In this document: one piece after another, positions 7,601 through 12,407 of the stretch
Layout: each line of letters opens with the position of its first letter
Position numbering within the stretch: the first letter of the stretch is position 1
DNA from: CAIQIA01 sp049317465
Lineage (GTDB): Bacteria; Cyanobacteriota; Cyanobacteriia; PCC-6307; Cyanobiaceae
Reading direction: 5' to 3'
NCBI GenBank assembly: GCA_049317465.1
Contig: JBMOIF010000066.1
Span: forward strand, 1-12,407
DNA: 12,407 bases
The notes under the pieces: model-generated
The model's database searches: none
Seen by the model: the letters and a program-made list of their open reading frames with translations, nothing else
What the model was told of the DNA's origin: nothing
Program-made: the position numbers and the translations under genes

Positions 7601-8147
7601 GGGCGCCGAGGTCAAGGCCAGGGCATGCATCAGCGGCCAGGCGGCGGCCGATCTCGGCGGCGAAGACCGCCCGGGCCAGCAGCGCCGGCCTGGCCAGGCC
7701 CGCCAGCAGTGCCGCCGCCGAACCCTCCAGGTCGCGGGTGGTGAGCAGGCCGAGGCCGAAGGCAGCGAACGCCAGCAGCGATGCCGTCTCGGCATACCGC
7801 TCGATCGCACCGGCGGGGAACGGTGCGGGCCTGGCGCGGCCAGCGGGCCCGCGCGCGGGGGGGCGGACCGGAACGACCAGCGTCAGCTCGAGCAGGCTCA
7901 CCAGCGGACCCACCAGCCCCCGCAGCAGCCCATGGCCGACCCCTTCGCCCAGACGCAGCAGCAGTTCGACATCGAGCTGCTCCCGCAGGCCGGGGACCGC
8001 ATCGAGCACCCGCAGCAGCGCCGCCAGATCGAGGCCCCGACGCCGGGCGCCGGGCCAATGCCCAAGGCCCACGCCGATGGCAAGGCCCACCAGCTCGGCG
8101 ATGAGCCCGCGGCCGGGCCCGTCAGAGATAGCCGTAGCGGCGCGCAT
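4629..8147 (-). CDS. Fused P-type ATPase: degenerate P1B-like half plus complete P2-type pump (CtpI-like)
   Basis: Predicted 1172-residue cation pump of the inner membrane, longer than the usual ~900. The complete pump begins near residue 380 with a P2-type entry (LLLEELDNPLVPVL). It has the actuator LTGESF (495-500), PEGLP (610-614), the phosphorylated Asp653 in DKTGTLT, KGSPE (756-760), TGDHP (856-860) and the hinge TGDGANDAPA (927-936). P2A calcium ligands are matched: Glu611 in PEGLP, NLGE (995-998) and NLLTD (1023-1027). Residues ~155-335 look like a decayed P-domain and last helices of a heavy-metal ATPase: ALVIDRALL stands where DKTGTLT would be, and VLAEADGPAIAAADVGV replaces the hinge. 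Fused, long layouts of this kind are known in mycobacterial CtpI. The ATG at 8147 lies 26 bases inside mgtA, implying coupling. The ion is uncertain; Ca2+ or another divalent cation is likely. Confidence 0.9.
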   Translation of the reverse strand: MRAATAISDGPGRGLIAELVGLAIGVGLGHWPGARRRGLDLAALLRVLDAVPGLREQLDVELLLRLGEGVGHGLLRGLVGPLVSLLELTLVVPVRPPARGPAGRARPAPFPAGAIERYAETASLLAFAAFGLGLLTTRDLEGSAAALLAGLARPALLARAVFAAEIGRRLAADACPGLDLGALERLDRIDALVIDRALLAGPWGPALQAAARAAGPLRVVAVDPGEAAVAAVLSLQADGHGVMVLAEADGPAIAAADVGVGALEAAWLLLPACAAARRCARQGIQASLVTAVVGLALGLEGVNASTTVAVNQASHLLAVVAMGNGLRLARQLDGTPPQPAVDPVPWHALEVAEVLERLGVAANGRPPDPTPAPRRRPLGRLLLEELDNPLVPVLAIGAGLSALLSSPVDAALIVGVVGVNALIGADQRRRVEQAVAALQQRTAAPAWVKRGGAVERIDASRLVIGDRIQLETGEVVPADGRILTSVGLQVDESVLTGESFPVAKGPEACAAGALAERTSMVHAGTTVVSGTATAVVVAVGEATEARRGLAAVGAVTGAGGVEGRLQSLTELTAPIAALSGLAVLLSALVRQRDPRTALGEGVALAVAAVPEGLPILASLAQFAAAGRLSGEKVFVRNPRAIESLGRVTVICLDKTGTLTSGRIALVEVSDGQRTMALEPLDRAGLRVLRVALWATPTPEAGRPLAHPTDRGLREGALRVGVSGEGWERLATLPFEPARGYHASLGRRKGRCLLCVKGSPEIVLAASNRERTAIGPVPIDAVGRKRLEAIARDLARRGLRVLAVARRVIDDTAGLADDQVCDLEFVGFVGLADPIRATAKQALVDLQRAGIAVKIITGDHPATAMAIAAELALPSDGTVLTGPMLEAMDDATLAQAVLSASVFARVTSLQKLRLVRALQQAGQRVAMTGDGANDAPAIRRAEVGIALGSRATDAARSAADIIVTDGRLETIVRAVLEGRALWRSVRDAVGLLVGGNLGEIGFTLLSGLVEGRSPLNTRQLLLMNLLTDVAPALAIAMRPPGQLDPEELLREGPDASLGQTLDREILRTAAITSLTSASARSFASLTAGRSAADTVGLLTLVGTQLGQGMASRRVDGLTLLTCLGSLGGLVATVQTPGLSQAFGCRPLGPLGLLQAGAATIIGTGLGVVLPFRD

Positions 8148-10806
8148 ACCAGCTCTTCACCAGCTGCGTGAGCAGGCAGTAGCTCAGCAGAATCACCGCC
8201 AGCCAGGCGAAATAGGGCAGCGGCAGCCGCGCCATGGCCAGGGCCGCACCGATCGAGGTGTAGGGGATGGTGATGCCGATCGCCATCACCGCCACCGTGA
8301 CCGCCGCCATCAGGGGCGCTGGATTGCTCTGCAGAAAAGGAATGCGGGCCGTGCGGATGATGTGCACGATCAGGGTCTGCGTCATCAGACTCTCGACGAA
8401 CCAGCCGGTCTGAAAGAGCGCCTGCTTCTCGACGGTGTTGGCGGAGAACACAAACCACATCAGGGCGAAGGTGGCAAAATCAAACAGAGAGCTGACCGGA
8501 CCGATCACGACCATGAAACGGCGGATGTCGTCGATCTTCCACTGGCGGGGGGTTTCGAGGCAGTCGGCATCGACCCGGTCGAAGGGAATGCCGGTCTGGG
8601 AAACGTCGTACAGCAGATTGTTGAGGAGGATATGAATCGGCAGCATCGGCAGAAAGGGGAGCAGGATGCTCGCCCCGAGCATGCTGAACATGTTGCCGAA
8701 GGCCGAACTGGTGCCCATCCGGATGTACTTGATGATGTTCCCGAAGGTGCGGCGCCCCTCGGCCACACCGGCGCTGAGCACCAGCAGACTCTTCTCCAGC
8801 AGCACGATGTCGGCCGACTCCTTGGCGATGTCAACGGCGGTGTCGACCGAAATGCCGATGTCGGCTTCCCGCAGGGCCGGCGCATCATTGATGCCGTCAC
8901 CCATGAAGCCGACCACATGGCCGCGGTGGCGCAGCATCCGAATGATGCGTGATTTCTGCAGCGGCGACAGCCGGGCAAAGATCATGGTGCCATCCACCGA
9001 TTCAGCCAGCCTGGCATCGTCCATGGCCTCGATGTCGGCCCCCAGCAGAATGCCCTCCACCGCCAGACCCACGTCCTTGCAGGTCTTGCGGGCGATCACG
9101 GGATTGTCGCCGGTGAGCACCTTCACGGCGACCCGACGGCGGTTCAGCTCCCGGATCGCCGGAGCCGCGGAATCCTTGGGGGGGTCAAGAAAGGCGATCA
9201 GACCCACGAAGGTGAGGTTCGATTCATCGACCAGGGAGTAGGGAAGCTGCTGCAGCGGCACTTCTTTGTAGGCCACGGCGATCACGCGCAGGCCGTCGTT
9301 GTTGAGACCTTCACTCAACGTCAGCACCTGCTGGCGGATGGCTGCATCGAGAGGTTGAGTCGTCGGGCCGTCCTTGACGCTGCTGCACACGGCCAGAATC
9401 TCGTCGAGGCCCCCCTTGCAGATCAGCTCGTGATGGTGGTTCTCCTCCTCGACCACGACCGACATGCGTCGCCGTTCGAAATCAAAGGGGATTTCATCGA
9501 TCTTGCGGAAGTTCTTCTCCACCTTCAGGGCGGCGTGCATCGCCACATCCTCGAGCACCGCCACATCCAGGAGACTGCGCAGACCGGTCTGGTGATAGCT
9601 ATTGAGATAGGCCAGCTCAAGCACCTCATCGCAATTCCGGCCATGGCGATCGAGATGAAACCTGAGCACGATGCGATCCTGGGTGAGGGTGCCCGTCTTG
9701 TCGGTGCAGAGAATGTTCATCGCACCGAGGCTCTGAATCGCGTCGATGTTCTTGACGATCACCTTCTGCCGCGCCATGGCAATGGCACCACGGCAGAGGT
9801 TGGCCGTCACGATCATCGGCAGCATCTCCGGGGTCAGCCCCACGGCCACCGAAAGAGCGAAGAAGAAGGCCTCGCCCCAGTTGCCCTTGCTGAAGCCGTT
9901 GATGACGAACACCGCCGGTGCCATCACCACCATGAAGCGCACCAGCAGCAGGCTCACGTCGCTGATGCCCCGATCAAAGCTGGTGCGGCTGCGAACGCCC
10001 GTCAGCGTCTGGGCCAGGGATCCGAGGCAGGTGCGTTCGGCCGTCTCCACCACCACGGCGGTGGCAGAGCCGCTGATCACGTTCGTGCCCAGAAAGCAGA
10101 GGTTGGGCAGATGCAGGGGGTCGTCGAGCGCCGTCGGCGGCTGCGGCAGGCTGCTGTGCTTTTCCACCGGCAGGGATTCGCCGGTGAGGGCCGCCTGGCT
10201 CACGTACAGATCCCTTGCGCCGAGCAGCCGCACATCGGCCGGGATCATGTCACCCGCCGACAGCAGCACCACATCGCCCGGCACCAGCCGGTCGATGGGA
10301 ATCTCGCGCAGGCCGGGGGCATCGGCGCTCAGATGCAGGCCCAGGTCTGCCGCAAGACCGGGGCTGATGTCCTTGCGGGCATCATGGCGCCGCACGGTGG
10401 CGGTGGTGTGCACCAACTGACGCAGCGATTCGGCGGCCCGCAGTGATCGGTACTCCTGCGAAAAGCGCAGGATCACACTGAAGACGATCATGGCAAGGAT
10501 GATCACCGCCGCCTTCCTGTCGCCCGTCAACAGCGACAGGGCCGCCAGGGAAGCCAGCAGAGCCACCAGCGGATTGCGGAACGTGCGCAGAAGCTGCACC
10601 GGTCCCGAGACGGGTTGGTCATGGGCGATGCGGTTGGCGCCCACCCTGGCGAGACGCAGGTCCGACTGCAGGTCGCTCAGGCCTTCGGCTGTGGTGTTCA
10701 GCCGGGCCAGCAGCGCTTCGGGGCTGTCACTGGCGGCCCTCAGCAGCTGATCGTGGACCGATGCCAACAGCTCTGGCGGTGGCGTCGGCGGCAGAGACAA
10801 CCCCAT
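8122..10806 (-). CDS. mgtA: Magnesium-importing P-type ATPase MgtA
   Basis: P3B-type inner-membrane pump importing Mg2+ by ATP hydrolysis. At 894 residues it is full length (E. coli MgtA is 898). In order: a soluble N-terminus, helices 1-2 around residues 78-115, the actuator loop with ALTGES (206-211), TPEMLP in helix 4 (325-330), the phosphorylated Asp369 in CTDKTGTLT, the nucleotide-domain KGGLDEI (464-470), TGDNP (565-569), the hinge MGDGINDAPA (635-644) and six C-terminal helices. SQTGIPFDRVD (736-746) and the FQTGWFVESLMTQTLIVHIIRT segment (799-819) are characteristic of MgtA rather than calcium pumps. The ATG at 10806 is 14 bases from a strong GGAGGGG, longer than ideal; an out-of-frame ATG at 10813 is better placed. 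It follows the AAA ATPase by 119 bases and overlaps the next ATPase by 26 bases. No mgtA-type or M-box riboswitch is recognisable in the short leader. Confidence 0.96.
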   Translation of the reverse strand: MGLSLPPTPPPELLASVHDQLLRAASDSPEALLARLNTTAEGLSDLQSDLRLARVGANRIAHDQPVSGPVQLLRTFRNPLVALLASLAALSLLTGDRKAAVIILAMIVFSVILRFSQEYRSLRAAESLRQLVHTTATVRRHDARKDISPGLAADLGLHLSADAPGLREIPIDRLVPGDVVLLSAGDMIPADVRLLGARDLYVSQAALTGESLPVEKHSSLPQPPTALDDPLHLPNLCFLGTNVISGSATAVVVETAERTCLGSLAQTLTGVRSRTSFDRGISDVSLLLVRFMVVMAPAVFVINGFSKGNWGEAFFFALSVAVGLTPEMLPMIVTANLCRGAIAMARQKVIVKNIDAIQSLGAMNILCTDKTGTLTQDRIVLRFHLDRHGRNCDEVLELAYLNSYHQTGLRSLLDVAVLEDVAMHAALKVEKNFRKIDEIPFDFERRRMSVVVEEENHHHELICKGGLDEILAVCSSVKDGPTTQPLDAAIRQQVLTLSEGLNNDGLRVIAVAYKEVPLQQLPYSLVDESNLTFVGLIAFLDPPKDSAAPAIRELNRRRVAVKVLTGDNPVIARKTCKDVGLAVEGILLGADIEAMDDARLAESVDGTMIFARLSPLQKSRIIRMLRHRGHVVGFMGDGINDAPALREADIGISVDTAVDIAKESADIVLLEKSLLVLSAGVAEGRRTFGNIIKYIRMGTSSAFGNMFSMLGASILLPFLPMLPIHILLNNLLYDVSQTGIPFDRVDADCLETPRQWKIDDIRRFMVVIGPVSSLFDFATFALMWFVFSANTVEKQALFQTGWFVESLMTQTLIVHIIRTARIPFLQSNPAPLMAAVTVAVMAIGITIPYTSIGAALAMARLPLPYFAWLAVILLSYCLLTQLVKSWYARRYGYL

Positions 10807-10813
10807 CGGGCAT
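10727..10813 (-). CDS. Possible 28-codon upstream ORF overlapping the mgtA start
   Basis: An ATG at 10813 sits 7 bases after GGAGGGG (10821-10827, read on the minus strand), the best Shine-Dalgarno spacing in this leader. It opens a 28-codon frame beginning MPDGVVSAADATARAV, which ends in TGA at 10727 inside mgtA, in a different frame. The peptide resembles nothing known to me. It may be chance, or it may tune mgtA translation as a leader peptide. Enterobacterial mgtA has a leader peptide, MgtL, but this sequence is unrelated in layout. Confidence 0.2.
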   Translation of the reverse strand: MPDGVVSAADATARAVGIGPRSAAEGRQ

Positions 10814-10820
10814 CGCCCAT

Positions 10821-10827
10821 CCCCTCC
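10821..10827 (-). promoter_or_regulatory. Strong Shine-Dalgarno site for mgtA or its overlapping uORF
   Basis: Reads GGAGGGG on the minus strand, the clearest ribosome-binding site in the window. Distance is 14 bases to the mgtA ATG (10806), 7 to the ATG at 10813 and none to the ATG at 10820. Because the only start in frame with MgtA homology near it is 10806 (TTG at 10800 is the next), the long spacing is unusual. Confidence 0.55.
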
Positions 10828-10859
10828 ACGTTCACGGTCCCGGGGCCGACCGGAGCGGT

Positions 10860-10914
10860 GAGCGGCGCCAATGCCGCACAGACGGCAGCACAGACGGCCT
10901 CACGGAGCGGCGCC
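10860..10914 (-). repeat. Nested direct repeats in the mgtA leader
   Basis: Two copies of the 11-base GCACAGACGGC (10876-10886 and 10888-10898) stand one base apart, a 12-base period. They are flanked by two copies of GAGCGGCGCC (10860-10869 and 10905-10914), 45 bases apart, each carrying the palindrome GGCGCC. All four lie in the 119-base spacer between the AAA ATPase and mgtA. The spacing could suit paired operator half-sites for a regulator, or it could be a chance product of GC-rich DNA. No -35/-10 pair is obvious nearby. Confidence 0.5.
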
Positions 10915-10925
10915 CCAACCACCGT

Positions 10926-12080
10926 TCAAGCCGGCCAGCGCCAGGCGGCCCGCTCCAGCACCGTCTGCCCCGGCAGCACCGTGGCCCCCAGCTCCCGCTC
11001 CAACCCCAACGGCCTGCAGCCCGGGGTCTGGGCCAGGGCGGCGATCAGGGGCTCGGCATGGGCGACCACCCACACCTGCGTGGTGTCAGCCACGGCGGCG
11101 ATCAACCGCGCCAGGGGGTCCAGCAGGTCGGGGTGGAGGCTGTTCTCCGGTTCGTTGAGCACCAGCAGCGGCGGCAGCCGCGGGCTGAACAGCGCTGCCG
11201 CCAGCAGCAGGTAGCGCAGGGTGCCATCCGACAGCTCCGTGGCATCGAGGGGCCGCAGCAATCCCGGTTGATGGAACTGCAGGTGGAACACCGGCCGGTC
11301 GGTCGCCACGGTCAGACGGCAGCCGGGGAATGCATCGGCGATGGCGGCCTGGAAGCCATCGGCATCACCGATCTCGTGGATGGTCTGCACAGCGGCCGCC
11401 AGATCACCACCATCGCCGGCCAGGGACGGGGTCCGGGTGGCCATGCGCCCCACGCGTGCGGGAGCCTGGCGGTCGGTGCGGAAGCAGTCGTAAAAGCGCC
11501 AGCTCAGAATCGTGCGCCGCAGCTGGAACACCTCCGGGGCCTCAAGCGGATCAGACACGGCGGTGAACAGGCTCTCGTGGGGTGACACCTCGAGGGCGAT
11601 GGGCTGGCTGCGCTGCCCTTCCCCGCAACGCTCCACCACCGCACCGGTGCGCTGGACGAGCAGGCTGCGGGGATGGAAGGGCCCACCGGCCCAGATCCAC
11701 TCCCGCTTGATCTCTGGGTCTAGCAGGAAGGCACTGGTTTCGTCATCGGCCCGATAGCCCAGCTCGATGGCGTAGGAGAGGGTGTCACCGGCGATGCCCA
11801 GCCGCAGCCGAGCGCCCTCCCTCCGCATCGCCGAGGCGTTGCGCTCGGGCCCGGCCCAGAACACCGCAGGCAGGCCCCCTTCACCGGCCAGGGCCGCCAC
11901 CAGATCACCCCGGGCGGCGGCGGCCACCAGGCCCAGCGACCGGTAGAGGTTGCTTTTGCCACAGCCGTTGGCACCGCACACCAGGGTGAGGCCCCCCAGG
12001 GGCAGGGTGAGCTGCTGCAGGGATCGGTAGCCGGCCACCGCCAGGTGGGTGAGGCTGTGGCGGCTGCGGTTCTCGGGCAT
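10926..12080 (-). CDS. RecF/OLD-like AAA family ATPase
   Basis: Predicted soluble ABC-type ATPase of 384 residues. It opens with a strand pair typical of RecF/OLD-like proteins (HLAVAGYRSLQQLTLPLGG), then Walker A GANGCGKS (36-43). The signature LSDGTLRYL lies at 283-291, Walker B LLVLNEPE at 305-312 and the switch-like VVAHAEPLI at 338-346. The insert between the Walker motifs is too short for long coiled coils, and I see no Toprim nuclease domain, so this is not a full OLD nuclease. Walker B has Asn where Asp is common, with the catalytic Glu312 next to the proline kept; I believe other proteins of this family share this. I chose the ATG at 12080 because it gives a normal distance to Walker A; a GTG at 12161 would add 27 unconvincing residues. 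Its role is unknown: DNA-related or toxin-antitoxin-like functions occur among relatives. It lies upstream of mgtA on the same strand. Confidence 0.88.
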   Translation of the reverse strand: MPENRSRHSLTHLAVAGYRSLQQLTLPLGGLTLVCGANGCGKSNLYRSLGLVAAAARGDLVAALAGEGGLPAVFWAGPERNASAMRREGARLRLGIAGDTLSYAIELGYRADDETSAFLLDPEIKREWIWAGGPFHPRSLLVQRTGAVVERCGEGQRSQPIALEVSPHESLFTAVSDPLEAPEVFQLRRTILSWRFYDCFRTDRQAPARVGRMATRTPSLAGDGGDLAAAVQTIHEIGDADGFQAAIADAFPGCRLTVATDRPVFHLQFHQPGLLRPLDATELSDGTLRYLLLAAALFSPRLPPLLVLNEPENSLHPDLLDPLARLIAAVADTTQVWVVAHAEPLIAALAQTPGCRPLGLERELGATVLPGQTVLERAAWRWPA

Positions 12081-12216
12081 CAGGGGGCCACCGGACCGAA
12101 GGTGATGGCAACCAAAGTCTGTCTGGTCGAGCATCAGCACCTGAGCAGCCTGAACAGACACGTCATCCAGGCATGGCGTCAGGACCGCCCGCCGCCAGCG
12201 AACGCAACTCAGGTCT

Positions 12217-12407
12217 TCAAAAGCAGCGCTGGGCGGCCCATTGCTGGTGGCCCCGACCCTCTCGGCAGATCCACTGCAACCTGGCCTGATTCAACCGCCA
12301 GAACTCACCATCAAGCACAAGCTTTGAGACGTAGCGAGAGCTACGGATCGAGTCATCCAGGCTACCGCCTGAGTCTGCATAGATCACGGTCGCTTCGCGT
12401 CCGGAAT
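12217..12407 (-). CDS. Possible C-terminal fragment of an unidentified gene, cut by the window edge
   Basis: The minus strand stays open from the window edge for 62 codons to a TGA at 12217. Its C-terminal part reads like a folded protein (LDGEFWRLNQARLQW, then a Cys-, Arg- and Gln-rich tail ending AAQRCF). By count 43 of 62 codons end in G or C, less extreme than the large genes nearby, as might be seen in a small accessory gene. I recognise no family and see no start, since the 5' part is outside. It could also be a non-coding open frame. It ends 136 bases before the AAA ATPase start. Confidence 0.35.
   Translation of the reverse strand, partial: SGREATVIYADSGGSLDDSIRSSRYVSKLVLDGEFWRLNQARLQWICREGRGHQQWAAQRCF
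12330..12345. other. Perfect 6-bp hairpin with GAGA tetraloop
   Basis: CGTAGC and GCTACG pair perfectly around a GAGA loop, which is of the stable GNRA type on the plus strand (TCTC on the minus). No T-run follows on either strand, so it is not a standard rho-independent terminator. It lies within the uncertain open frame at the right edge, so it may be coding sequence that is self-complementary by chance. Confidence 0.4.

Noticed and set aside
5571..8171. Plus-strand open frame of 866 codons opposite the fused ATPase
   Set aside because: Low-complexity Gln/His/Gly/Arg translation, no membrane segment or motif, and the reverse strand carries a clear ATPase. The other long plus-strand frames at 4663-5928, 7183-8952, 9355-10446 and 10761-11585 are rejected for the same reason.
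10807..10925. Magnesium-sensing riboswitch ahead of mgtA
   Set aside because: The spacer is only 119 bases and I find neither the conserved M-box core nor a leader with stem-loops like enterobacterial mgtA.
12174..12290. 38-codon plus-strand ORF beginning at ATG 12174
   Set aside because: No ribosome site, a Trp/Pro/Arg-rich translation without structure, and it overlaps the more protein-like minus-strand frame.
12162..12362. Direct repeat GTCATCCAGGC at 12162-12172 and 12352-12362, possible mobile-element or attachment-site ends
   Set aside because: Eleven bases only, with no terminal inverted repeats, transposase or integrase between the copies. Chance is the simplest explanation.

Overview
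The window is a GC-rich stretch of bacterial chromosome, with G or C at most wobble positions. It carries ten protein-coding genes, two of them cut by the window edges, and almost no non-coding space. Gene content (a KatG catalase-peroxidase, a cyanobacterial-type PPOX flavoprotein, a fused CtpI-like P-type ATPase, and mostly weak Shine-Dalgarno sites) would suit a high-GC cyanobacterium of the Synechococcus/Cyanobium kind. That assignment is an inference; no marker in the window settles it. There are no RNA genes, CRISPR arrays or recognisable insertion sequences.

Layout. (1) Positions 1-2651, minus strand: a FUSC-like membrane protein, an 81-residue protein coupled to it by an ATGA overlap, and katG 34 bases further on, truncated at its C-terminus by the window edge. 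(2) A 108-base divergent spacer. (3) Positions 2760-4639, plus strand: a compact redox operon of a four-helix b-type cytochrome, a Tat-exported lipoprotein of the sulfite oxidase/MsrP fold, and a PPOX-type FMN protein, joined by a 3-base gap and a TGATG overlap. (4) Positions 4629-12407, minus strand, in transcription order: the tail of an unidentified gene, a RecF/OLD-like AAA ATPase, mgtA, and a 1172-residue P-type ATPase whose start codon lies inside the end of mgtA. The last gene converges on the redox operon with an 11-base overlap of the 3' ends.

How the genes may work together. The katG group looks like peroxide defence next to a possible efflux pump. The plus-strand operon looks like a membrane-anchored molybdoenzyme chain: cytochrome b passes electrons to or from a lipid-anchored molybdopterin protein outside the cytoplasmic membrane, with a flavoprotein co-expressed in the cytoplasm. 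MgtA and the fused ATPase are probably translationally coupled and may balance divalent cations, with MgtA importing Mg2+ and the second pump, whose P2A-type calcium ligands are present, possibly exporting Ca2+.

The most unusual object is the 1172-residue ATPase. Its first ~335 residues look like a decayed half of a heavy-metal (P1B) ATPase, with the phosphorylation and hinge motifs lost, fused ahead of a complete P2-type pump.
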